A stretch of DNA of 64,000 nt from Pseudomonas sp. JAI120. Lineage in GTDB: Bacteria; Pseudomonadota; Gammaproteobacteria; Pseudomonadales; Pseudomonadaceae. The notes beneath the pieces were generated by a model, which was given only the letters and a program-made list of their open reading frames with translations, was not told the DNA's origin and searched no databases. Both the position numbers and the translations under genes were made by a program. The stretch spans positions 1,059,802 through 1,123,801 of the forward strand of contig NZ_JACHCZ010000002.1 of assembly GCF_014207255.1 (NCBI RefSeq). The letters run 5' to 3'. This document shows positions 27,644 to 38,252 of this stretch, in pieces. Within the stretch, counting starts at the first letter, position 1; each line of letters opens with the position of its first letter.

Positions 27644-28345
27644 CTACCCCACACGGTTTCGCAGCGCCGCCACGACGCTGTAGGTTTGATCTTTTACCCG
27701 CCCCGTCGGGTCTTGCAGCGTCATGCGGATGCGTACGCTGCGGATCAAGGATTCATCGGTTGGGATAGCGTCATAACGCACAACCCGAACGGATGCCGGG
27801 CTGGCAGCCACGCCGAAACTGACATCGAAAGCCCGTACGTTATCCACCAACACAGCCTTGGCCGGCGCGGCAGGCGTGCTGACCTTCAACTGGCCCGCCT
27901 CGAAGGTGTAGGTCAGTTGCCGAATCGCAAAACGAATCTGCCCGGGAGCAGGCGCAGGTGAGCTGCCTGAATAGGCTTGAGCGGTAGCAGTGCAGTCGGA
28001 GAGCACCGTCCAGTCAGGCCTGCCATCGCCGACATCGGCGGTGACCAGCGTCAGCGACTTTGAACTGTCCCCGGCACTCCAACTGACAGGCCTTTCAAAG
28101 GCTGGCGGGGCGTTCTCGATAAAGACCGGGGCCAAACAGCCAAACATTCCCGCCTGACGAATGTCCTGGATCATCTTGCCCAGTACAAACCGCGCATCAT
28201 CCTGCAGCAACATGGCCGCCTGATGGCTGGCGTAGGTCACTCGGGAACTGATCAGCACTTGGCTCCCCCCCAGCACCAGCACTAAACCGACGACCAGGGC
28301 CAGCAACAATTCCACTAGGCTGAAACCTCTAACTCCATGTCTCAT
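27644..28345 (-). CDS. pilW: Type IV pilus minor pilin PilW-like
   Basis: A 233-aa prepilin with the cleavage site VRG/FSLVELLLALVVGL after a short leader and the typical PilW continuation (LLQDDARFVLGKMIQDIRQAG). It overlaps pilV by 4 bp (ATGA) and is followed by pilX. It belongs to the minor pilin set that initiates pilus fibre assembly. Confidence 0.88.
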   Translation of the reverse strand: MRHGVRGFSLVELLLALVVGLVLVLGGSQVLISSRVTYASHQAAMLLQDDARFVLGKMIQDIRQAGMFGCLAPVFIENAPPAFERPVSWSAGDSSKSLTLVTADVGDGRPDWTVLSDCTATAQAYSGSSPAPAPGQIRFAIRQLTYTFEAGQLKVSTPAAPAKAVLVDNVRAFDVSFGVAASPASVRVVRYDAIPTDESLIRSVRIRMTLQDPTGRVKDQTYSVVAALRNRVG

Positions 28346-28839
28346 CGCATCACACCAGGCTCATTGTCGATGCGACTGGTCAGGGTGAAGGTTTCCCGCG
28401 CGCCAGGCCTATTTGCACCCCGGCTGTCATCCCAACTGATACTGACAGTCACTTCGTCTGCACTGACCGCCACGGAGCCTTTGGCACTGTCCCCGGCAAA
28501 ACCGCGGATATTGGCCTGGAAATCATGTAGGTCCACATCACGCACGCTGGTGGTCGCAGTACTCGTCGGCGCCCATTCGTCCCGGCGCAATGAATAGTCG
28601 GCGCCGGAATTGGCACGGATTCGGTCGAGCATATCGTAAGCGATGAAACTGGCCTGGCTGGTCATCCTCGAATTGTCGGTGTACTTGAGGGCATTGAGCT
28701 GGAGCACCACCGCACCTAGCAGGCCGACGGCGAGAATCAGCACCGCCACCAGCACTTCGATCAACGTCGTGCCGATTTCATAACGAGGAAAAGCCAGGGG
28801 CGAACAGGTTTTCAGGCAAGTAAGCATTACCGTCGTCAT
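28342..28839 (-). CDS. pilV: Type IV pilus minor pilin PilV-like
   Basis: A 165-aa prepilin with a long 23-residue leader and an atypical cleavage region, EIG/TTLIEVLVAVLILAVGLL: Thr replaces the conserved Phe/Met at +1, while Gly -1 and Glu +5 are kept. The rest matches PilV (ALKYTDNSRMTSQASFIAYD). The start is uncertain because no good ribosome-binding site is visible; ATG 28827 is an alternative. It begins the minus-strand minor pilin operon, with about 190 bp of promoter region shared with the divergent fimT-like gene. Confidence 0.8.
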   Translation of the reverse strand: MTTVMLTCLKTCSPLAFPRYEIGTTLIEVLVAVLILAVGLLGAVVLQLNALKYTDNSRMTSQASFIAYDMLDRIRANSGADYSLRRDEWAPTSTATTSVRDVDLHDFQANIRGFAGDSAKGSVAVSADEVTVSISWDDSRGANRPGARETFTLTSRIDNEPGVMR

Positions 28840-29031
28840 CCATGTCGAGGGCCGAAGAAAAACAGGAAAACCCTGCCGTGCGACACCAGACTAGCGTCGG
28901 TTTTTGACCAGCGCTGCCCACGGAACAAAGGGAAATACTTTGGACACAAAGGCCACCATTCGGTAACCCGAACTGGACGCTATACCTAGATTTCAACCCG
29001 CTATGCACACACGTCCACGGAGGGACGGCGT

Positions 29032-29613
29032 ATGGAACAACGAGGTTTCACCCTGATCGAACTGCTGCTCGGACTGCTCGTGAGCGGCATCCTGGCGCAT
29101 CTGGCCACCCCCAATTTCATGGGCCTGCTGGCATCACAGCAGCGACAAAGCGCCGCGCAATCACTGACGAACGGACTTCGCTTCGCGCGCACTGAAGCCA
29201 TCGCGCGCAATCGGGCAGTGGTCATCCATGCACTGGACGATGACTGGAGCCAGGGTTGGCGGGTCATTTTGGATGCAAGTGGGCGCGGTCATCTGGACGA
29301 CGACAACCCGGTGCTACTGGAACGCCAGGGCAGCGGTCGGGTGCCGATAGTCGGGAATGGACCGGTTAAAAGCCAAGTACGCTTCAGCGGGCTGGGCGAA
29401 CCGGTATTTGCTGGGGGAGGTTTTCGTGCTGGCACTGTACACATCTGCGCCACGGACTCGCTGCAGAGCCTGCACCAGGTGGTGCTGGCGCCCAGTGGGC
29501 GCATCAGCCTGCGCAGCGATAGAGCCGAACAGGCGTTGTGCCGAAGTTACTTCGGCACCCTGGCATTCAGAGCAGCGAGCGAACCCGCAGCTCCTTGGGC
29601 ATGGAGAAAGTGA
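29032..29613 (+). CDS. FimT/GspH-type minor pseudopilin
   Basis: A 193-aa protein with the short leader [20 protein letters not shown] and a GspH-like globular domain ([20 protein letters not shown]). FimT and FimU of P. aeruginosa share this plan; only one such gene is present here, and it is divergent from pilV rather than in the same operon. Its 3' end overlaps the convergent ispH stop by 47 bp. Confidence 0.83.
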   Translation: MEQRGFTLIELLLGLLVSGILAHLATPNFMGLLASQQRQSAAQSLTNGLRFARTEAIARNRAVVIHALDDDWSQGWRVILDASGRGHLDDDNPVLLERQGSGRVPIVGNGPVKSQVRFSGLGEPVFAGGGFRAGTVHICATDSLQSLHQVVLAPSGRISLRSDRAEQALCRSYFGTLAFRAASEPAAPWAWRK

Positions 29614-30514
29614 TGTTCTCTTCACGACCGGCCAACTCATCGGCGCCCGTAGCCCCCCAGGCATGCAACTGCTGGATGACACCGCGCACCAGGACTTCCG
29701 GGGCCGAAGCGCCCGCCGTGATACCAATACGCTCGACACCATCGAACCAACTGCGCTGCATATCTTCAGCACCGTCGATCAGGTATGCCGGTGTCGCCAT
29801 GCGTTCGGCCAATTCGCGCAGGCGGTTGGAGTTGGAGCTGTTAGGGCTGCCGACCACCAGCACTACATCGCATTCATCGGCCAACTGCTTGACTGCATCC
29901 TGGCGGTTTTGGGTGGCATAGCAGATGTCGTCCTTGCGTGGCCCACCAATGGCCGGGAAGCGGCTGCGCAGCGCGTCGATCACGCGGCTGGTGTCATCCA
30001 TGGACAAAGTGGTCTGGGTCACGAATGCCAAACGCTCAGGGTTGTGAACCTGCAAGCTGGCGACGTCTTTTTCGTCTTCCACAAGGTAGATGGCGCCACC
30101 ATTGCTGCCATCGTATTGGCCCATAGTGCCTTCGACCTCCGGGTGGCCGGCATGGCCGATCAGGATGCATTCGCGACCATCACGGCTGTAGCGCGCGACC
30201 TCGATATGTACCTTGGTGACCAGCGGACAGGTGGCGTCGAATACTTTCAGGCCACGGCCAGCCGCTTCGGTACGTACGGCCTGGGAAACACCGTGGGCGC
30301 TGAAGATAACGATAACGTCGTCCGGCACCTGCTCCAGTTCTTCGACAAAGATGGCGCCACGTGCACGCAGGTCTTCGACCACGAACTTGTTATGGACGAC
30401 CTCATGGCGCACATAAATCGGCGGCCCGAAGACTTCCAGGGCGCGGTTGACGATTTCGATCGCCCGGTCCACGCCGGCGCAGAAGCCACGGGGGTTGGCG
30501 AGTTTGATTTGCAT
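29567..30514 (-). CDS. ispH: IspH, 4-hydroxy-3-methylbut-2-enyl diphosphate reductase
   Basis: A 315-aa iron-sulfur enzyme, last step of the MEP isoprenoid pathway, forming IPP and DMAPP. The three cluster cysteines are in NPRGFCAGV (Cys12), DATCPLV and [13 protein letters not shown] 30514 is the conserved start; the open frame to 30619 is an extension through a REP-like repeat. It follows fkpB in the ileS-lspA-fkpB-ispH order. Confidence 0.97.
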   Translation of the reverse strand: MQIKLANPRGFCAGVDRAIEIVNRALEVFGPPIYVRHEVVHNKFVVEDLRARGAIFVEELEQVPDDVIVIFSAHGVSQAVRTEAAGRGLKVFDATCPLVTKVHIEVARYSRDGRECILIGHAGHPEVEGTMGQYDGSNGGAIYLVEDEKDVASLQVHNPERLAFVTQTTLSMDDTSRVIDALRSRFPAIGGPRKDDICYATQNRQDAVKQLADECDVVLVVGSPNSSNSNRLRELAERMATPAYLIDGAEDMQRSWFDGVERIGITAGASAPEVLVRGVIQQLHAWGATGADELAGREENITFSMPKELRVRSLL

Positions 30515-30578
30515 GCTGTGCCTCGTGTCTGGCGCTTGGTCAGAGTTGATGCTAGTGAACTGACAATGGAGATCAAAG

Positions 30579-30602
30579 AGGGAGGGGGCTTGCCCCCTCC
30601 CT
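30579..30602. repeat. Single REP-like hairpin between fkpB and ispH
   Basis: A palindrome around GGGGGCTTGCCCCC (GAGGGAGG and CCTCCCTC flanks), related to the REP cores at 41624 and 61183. A partial CCCACATTTT continues at 30616. It lies in the 125-bp gap and may stabilise the upstream mRNA. Confidence 0.7.
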
Positions 30603-30639
30603 CCCCGGCCCGATCCCACATTTTAGATCGGGGCGTTGA

Positions 30640-31092
30640 TCAAAGTGCTTTAACGTCGAAGATTTCAACGTCGAACGTCAAGGTTTTACCGGCCAACGGG
30701 TGGTTGAAGTCGATGGTTACTTGCGCGTCATCGAAGGTTTTGACCACACCAGGCAGCTCGGTATTCGCCGCATCGTTGAAAATCACCAGCAGGCCTTCCG
30801 ATAGGTCCATGTCCTGGAACTGCGAACGCGGGATGATCTGCACGTTTTGCGGGTTGGGCTGGCCAAAGGCGTTTTCCGGCAGAATCTGCAGGGTGCGCTT
30901 GTCGCCGGCCTTGAAACCGAACAGTGCCGCTTCAAAACCCGGCAGCAGGTTGCCGTCGCCGACCTTGAAAGTCGCCGGGGCTTTGTCGAACGTGCTATCG
31001 ACCGTGTCGCCATTCTCCAGGCGCAGCGCGAAATGCAAGGTGACTTCCGTGTTCTGGCCGATGCGTTGCTCAGCCAATACCTGATCAGTCAT
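30640..31092 (-). CDS. fkpB: FkpB (SlpA-like) FKBP-type peptidyl-prolyl isomerase
   Basis: A 150-aa cytoplasmic isomerase with an FKBP domain carrying an IF (insert-in-flap) region. Visible motifs are LENGDTVDSTFDKAPATF, GDGNLLPGFEAALFG and FNHPLAGKTLTFDVE. ATG 31092 overlaps the lspA stop by 8 bp. The pairing with lspA and ispH is conserved in gammaproteobacteria. Confidence 0.94.
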   Translation of the reverse strand: MTDQVLAEQRIGQNTEVTLHFALRLENGDTVDSTFDKAPATFKVGDGNLLPGFEAALFGFKAGDKRTLQILPENAFGQPNPQNVQIIPRSQFQDMDLSEGLLVIFNDAANTELPGVVKTFDDAQVTIDFNHPLAGKTLTFDVEIFDVKAL

Positions 31093-31597
31093 TGACGGTC
31101 TCTCCGGTTTTCTTACTTTTGAACATGTCCAGCGCCAGCATGATTGCGCCGACGGTGATGGCGCTGTCGGCAAAATTGAACGCCGGGAAGTAATGGCGGT
31201 TCTGCCAATGCACCAGGATGAAGTCGATCACATGGCCCAAGGCAATACGGTCGTACAGGTTGCCCAGGGCGCCGCCCAGTACCAGGGCCAAGGCGATGGC
31301 CAGCCAGGTTTCATCGCGGCCCAGGCGTTTGAGCCAGACCACGAGCACCGCGCTGACCACCACGGCGATCAGCGCGAACAGCCAGCGTTGCCAGCCGCCA
31401 CCGTCAGCCAGGAAGCTGAAAGCGGCACCGGTGTTGTAGGCCAGGGTCCAGCTGAAGTAATCCGGGATCACCACGATTTGCTGGAACATTTCCAGGGAGC
31501 CCTCGAAGTGAGCCTTGCTGACCTGGTCAATGACCAGGACCAGCACGCTCAGTACGAGCCAGCCCAGACGTCCGAAACGACTGGCTGCATTAGGCAT
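31085..31597 (-). CDS. lspA: Lipoprotein signal peptidase LspA
   Basis: A 170-aa inner-membrane aspartyl protease that removes the signal peptide of prolipoproteins. Four transmembrane helices and the two catalytic Asp motifs ([16 protein letters not shown] and FNFADSAI) are visible. I chose ATG 31597 ([13 protein letters not shown]), which overlaps the ileS stop. Its substrates include BamD and the ICE lipoprotein encoded in this window. Confidence 0.95.
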   Translation of the reverse strand: MPNAASRFGRLGWLVLSVLVLVIDQVSKAHFEGSLEMFQQIVVIPDYFSWTLAYNTGAAFSFLADGGGWQRWLFALIAVVVSAVLVVWLKRLGRDETWLAIALALVLGGALGNLYDRIALGHVIDFILVHWQNRHYFPAFNFADSAITVGAIMLALDMFKSKKTGETVND

Positions 31598-34421
31598 AGT
31601 GGCGAACCTCGCCTTCACCGGAGATGTTGTCGACGCAACGACCGCAGATTTCCGGATGCTCAGGGTTCACCCCGACATCTTCCCGGCAGTGCCAGCAACG
31701 GGCGCACTTAGGGAAGGCCGACTTGACCACTTTGAGCTTGAGGCCCGGTACTTCAGTGGCCACGGCGTCCGCCGGTGCCTGGGCAAACGGTGCCAGGCTC
31801 GCAGTGGAAGTGATCAACACGAAGCGCAGCTCGTTGCTCAACTTGGTCAGGTCGGCAGTCAGGCCTTCCTCGGCAAAGAGGGTGACTTCGGCCTGGAGGT
31901 TGCCACCGACGGCCTTGGCCGCACGCTGAACCTCCAGCTCCTTGTTCACCGCAACCTTGACGGCCATTACGCCTTCCCAGTACTCGCGGCCCAGTTCGAA
32001 GTCGGCCGGCAGTTCGGTCAAGCCTTGGTACCAGGTGTTGAGCATGACGGACTCGTTACGCTCGCCCGGCAGGTATTCCCACAGTTCGTCGGCGGTGAAG
32101 GCCAGGATCGGTGCGATCCAGCGCACCAGCGCTTCGGAGATGTGGTACAGCGCGGTCTGCGCCGAACGGCGGGCCTTGCTGTTGGCACCAGTGGTGTACT
32201 GGCGATCCTTGATGATGTCGAGGTAGAAACCACCCAGCTCCTGCACGCAGAAGTTGTGGATCTTCGAGTACACGTTCCAGAAGCGGTATTCGCCGTAGTG
32301 CTCTTGCAACTCGCGTTGCAGCAACAGGGTACGGTCCACAGCCCAACGGTCCAGGGCAAGCATGTCCTCGGCCGGCAGGATGTCGGTGGCCGGATTGAAA
32401 CCGGTCAGGTTCGACAGCAGGAAGCGTGCGGTATTACGGATACGGCGGTAGGCGTCGGCGCTACGAGCCAGGATCTGGTCCGATACGGCGATCTCGCCCG
32501 AATAATCGGTCGACGCCACCCACAGGCGCATGATGTCGGCACCCAGCGTGTCATTGATCTTTTTCGGTTCGATCACGTTCTTCAGCGACTTGGACATCTT
32601 GCGGCCCGTCTCGTCGACGGTGAAGCCGTGGGTCAGCAGCTCGCGGTACGGCGCGTGGTTGTCGATAGCGCAACCGGTCAGCAACGAGGAATGGAACCAG
32701 CCACGGTGTTGGTCGGAGCCTTCCAGGTACAGGTCGGCACGCGGGCCGGTCTCGTGGCCCATCGGGTGCGAGCCGCGCAGCACGTGCCAGTGGGTGGTGC
32801 CCGAGTCGAACCATACGTCCAGGGTGTCGCTGATCTTGTCATACAGCGGTGCCTCGTCGCCCAGCAGCTCGGTAGCATCCAGCTTGAACCAGGCTTCGAT
32901 GCCTTCCTGTTCGACACGCTGGGCCACCACTTCCATCAGTTCGACGGTACGTGGGTGCAGCTCACCGCTTTCCTTGTTAAGGAAGAACGGGATCGGCACA
33001 CCCCAGTTGCGTTGACGGGAGATGCACCAGTCCGGACGGTTGGCGATCATCGAATGCAGGCGCGCCTGACCCCAGGCCGGTACGAACTTGGTGTCTTCGA
33101 TGGCCTTGAGCGAGCGCACACGCAGGGTGTCGCCGCTGGTCGGCTCTTTGTCCATGCCGATAAACCATTGCGCGGTGGCGCGGTAGATCAGCGGGGTCTT
33201 GTGACGCCAGCAGTGCATGTAGCTGTGCTTGATGGTGTCGGTTTGCATCAGCGCACCGACTTCACGCAGCTTGTCGATGATCGGCTGGTCGGCCTTGAAG
33301 ATGAACTGGCCGCCGAAAAATTCCAGCGACGGCACGTAAACACCGTTGCTTTGCACCGGGTTGATGATCTCATCGTTGACCATGCCGTACTTTTTGCAGA
33401 TCACGAAGTCGTCCACGCCATAGGCGGGCGAGCAGTGAACCACACCGGTACCCGAACCTAACTCGACGTAGTCAGCCAGGTACACCGGCGACAGACGGTC
33501 ATAGAACGGGTGACGGAAGTTGATCAGTTCCAGCGCGGAACCGGTGGTGGTGGCAATCACCGAACCTTGCAGCTCGTAGCGAGCCAGGCACGCTTCGACC
33601 ATTTCCTCGGCCAACACCAGCAGGCGATCACCGACGTCCACCAGGGCGTAGGTGAATTCCGGGTGCACGTTCAGCGCCTGGTTGGCGGGAATGGTCCACG
33701 GGGTAGTGGTCCAGATCACGATGGCAGCCGGTTTGCTCAGGCTTGCCAGGCCAAACGCCTGGGCCAGCTTGGCGTCGTCGGCAATCGGGAAGGCTACGTC
33801 GATGGTCGAGGACTTCTTGTCTTCGTACTCGACTTCCGCTTCAGCCAGGGCCGAACCGCAATCGAAGCACCAGTTCACAGGCTTGAGGCCCTTGAACACG
33901 AAACCGCCCTTGACGATTTCGGCCAAGGCACGGATTTCACCGGCCTCGTTCTTGAAGCTCATGGTTTTGTATGGGTTGTCCCACTCGCCCAGCACACCCA
34001 GGCGGATGAATTCGGACTTCTGCCCTTCGATCTGCTCGGCAGCGTAGGCACGGCACAGCTCGCGGGTTTTATCGGCACCCAGGTTCTTGCCGTGGGTCAC
34101 TTCGACCTTGTGTTCGATCGGCAGGCCGTGGCAGTCCCAACCCGGGACATAAGGCGCGTCGAAGCCCGAAAGGGTTTTCGAGCGCAGGATCATGTCCTTG
34201 AGAATTTTGTTCAGCGCATGACCGATGTGAATCGTGCCGTTGGCATAAGGAGGGCCGTCGTGCAGAACGAATTTCGGACGATCCTTGCCAATTTCGCGCA
34301 ACTTTCCGTACAGGCCAATACTGTCCCAGCGCTGCAGGATCTGCGGTTCGCGCTGTGGCAGGCCGGCCTTCATTGGGAAGGCGGTGTCCGGAAGGTTTAG
34401 CGTGGCTTTATAGTCGGTCAT
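31590..34421 (-). CDS. ileS: Isoleucyl-tRNA synthetase
   Basis: A 943-aa class I synthetase charging tRNA-Ile. The HIGH motif is in [13 protein letters not shown] (about residue 68), KMSKS in RKMSKSLKN (about residue 610), the CP1 editing domain lies between, and a C-terminal zinc knuckle is formed by CARCWHC and CGRC. The length is standard for the bacterial short form. It lies between ribF and lspA, the conserved order. Confidence 0.98.
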   Translation of the reverse strand: MTDYKATLNLPDTAFPMKAGLPQREPQILQRWDSIGLYGKLREIGKDRPKFVLHDGPPYANGTIHIGHALNKILKDMILRSKTLSGFDAPYVPGWDCHGLPIEHKVEVTHGKNLGADKTRELCRAYAAEQIEGQKSEFIRLGVLGEWDNPYKTMSFKNEAGEIRALAEIVKGGFVFKGLKPVNWCFDCGSALAEAEVEYEDKKSSTIDVAFPIADDAKLAQAFGLASLSKPAAIVIWTTTPWTIPANQALNVHPEFTYALVDVGDRLLVLAEEMVEACLARYELQGSVIATTTGSALELINFRHPFYDRLSPVYLADYVELGSGTGVVHCSPAYGVDDFVICKKYGMVNDEIINPVQSNGVYVPSLEFFGGQFIFKADQPIIDKLREVGALMQTDTIKHSYMHCWRHKTPLIYRATAQWFIGMDKEPTSGDTLRVRSLKAIEDTKFVPAWGQARLHSMIANRPDWCISRQRNWGVPIPFFLNKESGELHPRTVELMEVVAQRVEQEGIEAWFKLDATELLGDEAPLYDKISDTLDVWFDSGTTHWHVLRGSHPMGHETGPRADLYLEGSDQHRGWFHSSLLTGCAIDNHAPYRELLTHGFTVDETGRKMSKSLKNVIEPKKINDTLGADIMRLWVASTDYSGEIAVSDQILARSADAYRRIRNTARFLLSNLTGFNPATDILPAEDMLALDRWAVDRTLLLQRELQEHYGEYRFWNVYSKIHNFCVQELGGFYLDIIKDRQYTTGANSKARRSAQTALYHISEALVRWIAPILAFTADELWEYLPGERNESVMLNTWYQGLTELPADFELGREYWEGVMAVKVAVNKELEVQRAAKAVGGNLQAEVTLFAEEGLTADLTKLSNELRFVLITSTASLAPFAQAPADAVATEVPGLKLKVVKSAFPKCARCWHCREDVGVNPEHPEICGRCVDNISGEGEVRHYA

Positions 34422-34435
34422 TTAAGGCTCTTCGG

Positions 34436-35374
34436 TTAGCGATGGGCGCTAGGTGCGGCTAGTGCACGGGCGGCGGCGACATCCGCATTGATCGCCGTTT
34501 TCAACGCCTCAAGCGAGGCGAAACGCTGCTCTTCACGCAGCTTCTGGTGGAAAACCACCGTCAAACGCCGGTCATACAGATCACCGGCAAAATCCAAAAG
34601 GTGAACTTCCAGGTGGGCCTTGCCATCACCTGCAACCGTGGGCCTGACGCCTATGTTGGCGACTCCCGGCCACGACTGGCCGTCGATGTCGACGCTGACC
34701 AGGTAAACCCCGGTCAGCGGCACACGGCGGCGTTTGAGTTGCACGTTGGCGGTTGGCGTGCCCAGTTGGCGCGCCAGCTTCTGGCCGTGCAGTACCCGCC
34801 CGGCAATGCGGAACGGGCGACCGAGCAAACGCTCGGCCAAGGCGAAGTCGGCAGCGGCCAGGGCGTTACGCACTTGGGTGCTGCTCACGCGCAGGCCATC
34901 CAGTTCGACGGTTTGCGCGGCTTCGACGGTAAAACCCTGGGTGATACCGGCGTGTTGCAGGAATTCGAAATCCCCGACCCGGTCGCAACCAAAACGGAAG
35001 TCGTCGCCGACCTCCAAATGCTGTACGCCCAGGCCATCTACCAGTATGCGGTCGACGAACTCGGCAGCGCTGAGACTTTGCAAACGCTGGTTGAAAGCCA
35101 GGCAGAGGACGCGGTCCACGCCTTCTTCGGCCAGCAGTTGCAGCTTGTCCCGCAGGCGGGCCAGACGGGCCGGTGCCGTTTCCGGGGTGAAATATTCCCG
35201 CGGCTGTGGCTCGAAAATCACCACGCAGCTGGGTACGTCCAACTCGACTGCACGCTCGCGCAGCCGGGCCAGGATAGCCTGGTGACCACGGTGAACACCG
35301 TCAAAGTTGCCAATAGTGGCGACGCAGCCCCGATGCTCAGGGCGCAGGTTGTGGAGACCTCGAACCAGCTGCAT
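34436..35374 (-). CDS. ribF: RibF bifunctional riboflavin kinase/FAD synthetase
   Basis: A 312-aa enzyme making FMN and FAD. The nucleotidyl-transfer domain starts with TIGNFDGVHRGHQAIL. The kinase domain follows, with GTPTANVQLKRRRVPLTGVY near residue 200. I chose ATG 35374 (MQLVRGLHNLRPEH); an upstream in-frame ATG at 35392 is possible, with weak ribosome-binding sites for both. It is followed 14 bp later by ileS. Confidence 0.95.
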   Translation of the reverse strand: MQLVRGLHNLRPEHRGCVATIGNFDGVHRGHQAILARLRERAVELDVPSCVVIFEPQPREYFTPETAPARLARLRDKLQLLAEEGVDRVLCLAFNQRLQSLSAAEFVDRILVDGLGVQHLEVGDDFRFGCDRVGDFEFLQHAGITQGFTVEAAQTVELDGLRVSSTQVRNALAAADFALAERLLGRPFRIAGRVLHGQKLARQLGTPTANVQLKRRRVPLTGVYLVSVDIDGQSWPGVANIGVRPTVAGDGKAHLEVHLLDFAGDLYDRRLTVVFHQKLREEQRFASLEALKTAINADVAAARALAAPSAHR

Positions 35375-35493
35375 AACGCGCTTCTTGCTCATAAAGTGGT
35401 CGATTATAACCACACCCGGCCCCGGACGACAGGCAACAGCGCAGGGCAAATGGATCGAATCGATAAAACAACCGTTTTATCGCGACAAACTCT

Positions 35494-37032
35494 CTAACTC
35501 AACGACTTGCGATTGAAATCCCGCAGGCGGAAGCCCTGCAGCAGCAACATCCCGAAGTACACCACCACACCGGCCACCACCAGCATGCCCAGGCGCATGA
35601 AGCGCTCCAGCATATGGCCTTCATCCCAGGCCGGCATGAAGTGCATCAGGCCGAGCAATACCGCCGACATCATCGCAACAGCCACCAGTAACTTGAGGGC
35701 GAACATGCCCCAGCCAGGCTGAGGCTGGAACATCTGTTGCTTACGCAGTTGATAAAACAGCAGGCCGGCATTGATGCAGGCTCCAGCACTGATGGCCAGG
35801 GCCAGGCCGGCATGGGCCAGCGGGCCGATAAACACCAGGTTGAGCAGTTGCGTGACGATCAGGGTGAAGATCGCGATCTTTACCGGGGTGCGGATGTTTT
35901 GCTGGGCATAGAAACCAGGCGCCAACACCTTGATCACGATGATGCCGAGCAGGCCGACGGAATAAGCCACCAGCGCATGCTGAGTCATCAATGCATCATG
36001 GGCATCGAATTGCCCGTATTGGAACAGCGACACTGTCAGCGGCTCGGCCAGGATCCCCAAGGCCAGTGCGCACGGCAACACCAGGACGAAGCACAGGCGC
36101 AGCCCCCAGTCGAGGATGCGCGAGTATTCCTGGCGATCCTTGCTGGCGTAGGTGCGCGCCAGCGTCGGCAGCAAAATGGTGCCCAGGGCCACGCCCAGCA
36201 CGCCGGACGGTAACTCCATGAGGCGGTCGGCGTAATACATCCACGACACCGAGCCGGATACCAGCAACGAGGCGAACGCGGTGTTGATGATCAGGGAAAT
36301 CTGGCTCACCGACACGCCAAGGATCGCCGGCAACATATTGCGCATCACACGCCAGACGCCGGTGTCCTTGAGGTTCAGGCGCGGCAACACGAGCATGCCG
36401 ATCTTTTTCAGGTGCGGCAGTTGGTAGAGCAACTGCGCCAGGCCACCGGCCAGCACGGCCCAGCCAAGGGCCATGACCGGCGGATCGAAGTAAGGTGTCA
36501 GGAACAGGGCAAAGATAATCATGCTGACGTTAAGCAGCGTCGGCACGAACGCCGGTACCGAGAAACGGTTCCAGGTGTTGAGGATCGCACCGGCCAGGGA
36601 TGACAGCGAGATCAGCAATATATAAGGAAAGGTCACTCGCAACAGATCAGTGGTCAGCGCGAATTTTTCCGGCGTATTGGCAAAACCCGGCGCCGTGGCC
36701 CAGATCACCCAAGGCGCGGCGAGCATGCCGACGATGGTCACCAGCATCAACACCAGGGTCAGCAGGCCCGAGACGTAGGCAATGAAGGTACGGGTCGCCT
36801 CCTCCCCCTGCTGGGTCTTGTACTCGGCCAGAATCGGCACGAACGCCTGGGAAAATGCGCCCTCGGCAAAGATCCGCCGCAGCAGGTTGGGCAGTTTAAA
36901 TGCAATAAAGAACGCATCCGTGGCCATGCTGGCGCCAAAAATACGCGCCAGCAGGGTGTCACGCACAAACCCCAAAACCCGGGAGATCATCGTGATAGAG
37001 CTGACGGCGGCCAACGATTTGAGCAGATTCAT
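35494..37032 (-). CDS. murJ: MurJ (MviN) lipid II flippase
   Basis: A 512-aa polytopic membrane protein of the MOP superfamily that flips lipid II for peptidoglycan synthesis. The N-terminus ([23 protein letters not shown]) and [20 protein letters not shown] are diagnostic, with about 14 hydrophobic segments. It lies between rpsT (divergent) and ribF, a conserved arrangement. Confidence 0.97.
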   Translation of the reverse strand: MNLLKSLAAVSSITMISRVLGFVRDTLLARIFGASMATDAFFIAFKLPNLLRRIFAEGAFSQAFVPILAEYKTQQGEEATRTFIAYVSGLLTLVLMLVTIVGMLAAPWVIWATAPGFANTPEKFALTTDLLRVTFPYILLISLSSLAGAILNTWNRFSVPAFVPTLLNVSMIIFALFLTPYFDPPVMALGWAVLAGGLAQLLYQLPHLKKIGMLVLPRLNLKDTGVWRVMRNMLPAILGVSVSQISLIINTAFASLLVSGSVSWMYYADRLMELPSGVLGVALGTILLPTLARTYASKDRQEYSRILDWGLRLCFVLVLPCALALGILAEPLTVSLFQYGQFDAHDALMTQHALVAYSVGLLGIIVIKVLAPGFYAQQNIRTPVKIAIFTLIVTQLLNLVFIGPLAHAGLALAISAGACINAGLLFYQLRKQQMFQPQPGWGMFALKLLVAVAMMSAVLLGLMHFMPAWDEGHMLERFMRLGMLVVAGVVVYFGMLLLQGFRLRDFNRKSLS

Positions 37033-37285
37033 TGAAAGAGTTTGCGCCTATAGATAAAGAGCAGGCGAACTAAGCGCCTACTTATGCGATACTGCGCGCC
37101 TGCAACAGCACAGCGCCAAAGCTCGCGAGTTTACAGGTCAAGCGCCGGAAATAAATCACCCGCCTCTTCAGATCGACCACTCAGCAGTTCGCATCAGCCG
37201 GCCTTGACAACACATCAAGTCATCGGCATGATTCGCGGCCTATTTTGTTTGCTATTTCCTAAAAAGTCTTTCGAGGAGCTCGACG

Positions 37286-37564
37286 GTGGCCAACACACCT
37301 TCCGCCAAAAAACGTGCAAAACAGGCTGAGAAGCGTCGCAGCCACAACGCCAGCCTGCGTTCCATGGTTCGTACCTACATCAAGAATGTAGTTAAAGCCA
37401 TCGACACCAAAGACGCTGAAAAAGCTCAAGCAGCTTACGTTCTGGCTGTGCCAGTTATCGACCGTATGGCCGATAAAGGCATCATCCACAAGAACAAGGC
37501 CGCTCGTCATAAGAGCCGCCTGAATGGCCACATCAAGGCTCTGAGCGTTCCTGCTGCAGCCTAA
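37286..37564 (+). CDS. rpsT: 30S ribosomal protein S20
   Basis: A 92-aa very basic helical protein ([20 protein letters not shown]) that binds 16S rRNA. It starts at GTG 37286 behind GAGGAG (37273-37278); non-ATG starts are common for rpsT and are linked to autoregulation in E. coli. It is divergent from murJ and followed by a strong terminator. Confidence 0.98.
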   Translation: MANTPSAKKRAKQAEKRRSHNASLRSMVRTYIKNVVKAIDTKDAEKAQAAYVLAVPVIDRMADKGIIHKNKAARHKSRLNGHIKALSVPAAA

Positions 37565-37607
37565 GTGGTAGCAACTGCAACGCAACCCCGGTTGCGAAAC
37601 AGTTAAG

Positions 37608-37642
37608 AAATGCCCCATACCGAAAGGTCTGGGGCATTTTTG
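37608..37642 (+). terminator. Terminator of rpsT
   Basis: TGCCCCA and TGGGGCA form a stem around ACCGAAAGGTC, followed by TTTTTGTTT. A second small hairpin (CGCAAC-CCCG-GTTGCG, 37581-37596) precedes it. Confidence 0.9.
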
Positions 37643-37709
37643 TTTGTGCCTGAAAATACACCACGAGCAAAATGTGGGAGGGGTATCCGGTAGAGATTTT
37701 CAAGCGCAC

Positions 37710-37742
37710 AAAAAAACGCCCCGAACCAGTCGGGGCGTTTTT
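37710..37742 (-). terminator. Terminator of slyD (bidirectional)
   Basis: AAAAAACGCCCCG-AACCAGT-CGGGGCGTTTTT is symmetrical and lies 25 bp after the slyD stop. It can also stop any read-through from rpsT. A partial REP remnant (AAATGTGGGAGGGG) sits just to its left near 37670. Confidence 0.9.
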
Positions 37743-37766
37743 GCTACCACTTGATCAAAACATCAA

Positions 37767-38252
37767 TCAATGGTGATGACCGCCTTCACCGTGGACGTGA
37801 CCGTGGGCCACTTCTTCCTGGGAAGCGTCGCGGATGGCAACGATCTTCACTTGGAAGTTCAGGCGCTGACCAGCCAGAGGGTGGTTGCCATCGACGGTGA
37901 CGTCGTCGCCGTCCAGATCACGGATGGTGACGATCTGCATTTGACCGTCCGGCGCGGAAGCGTGGAACTGCATGCCCACTTCCAACTCATCAACACCTTC
38001 GAACATGCTGCGGCTCAGGGTGCTGACCAGTTCGGCGGAGTATTCGCCGTAGGCATCTTCAGGTTCTACGGCAACGGTCAGCTCATCACCAACGCTCTTG
38101 CCTTCCAGAGCCTTTTCCAGGCCTGGGATGATGTTACCTGCGCCTTGCAGGTAGACCAGCGGCGCGCCGCCGGCTGAGCTGTCGATGACCTCACCAGCGT
38201 CGTTGGTCAGGGTATAGTCGATGGAGACAGCCTTGTTAGCGGCGATCGTCAT
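37767..38252 (-). CDS. slyD: SlyD-like FKBP peptidyl-prolyl isomerase and metallochaperone
   Basis: A 161-aa FKBP with an IF chaperone domain (DYTLTNDAGEVIDSS; GNIIPGLEKALEG; GNHPLAGQRLNF). A His-rich tail (HGHVHGEGGHHH) is likely to bind nickel or other metals, shorter than in E. coli SlyD. ATG 38252 is chosen as the start of the conserved MTIAANKAV; the frame continues open to 38363 without reason. Its start region overlaps head-to-head with the DUF3565 gene. Confidence 0.93.
   Translation of the reverse strand: MTIAANKAVSIDYTLTNDAGEVIDSSAGGAPLVYLQGAGNIIPGLEKALEGKSVGDELTVAVEPEDAYGEYSAELVSTLSRSMFEGVDELEVGMQFHASAPDGQMQIVTIRDLDGDDVTVDGNHPLAGQRLNFQVKIVAIRDASQEEVAHGHVHGEGGHHH

Noticed and set aside
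29357-34400. Long plus-strand frames (575, 648 and 296 aa) opposite ispH, fkpB, lspA and ileS
   Set aside because: They run across several well-identified genes on the other strand, with no domain content; GC-driven shadow frames.
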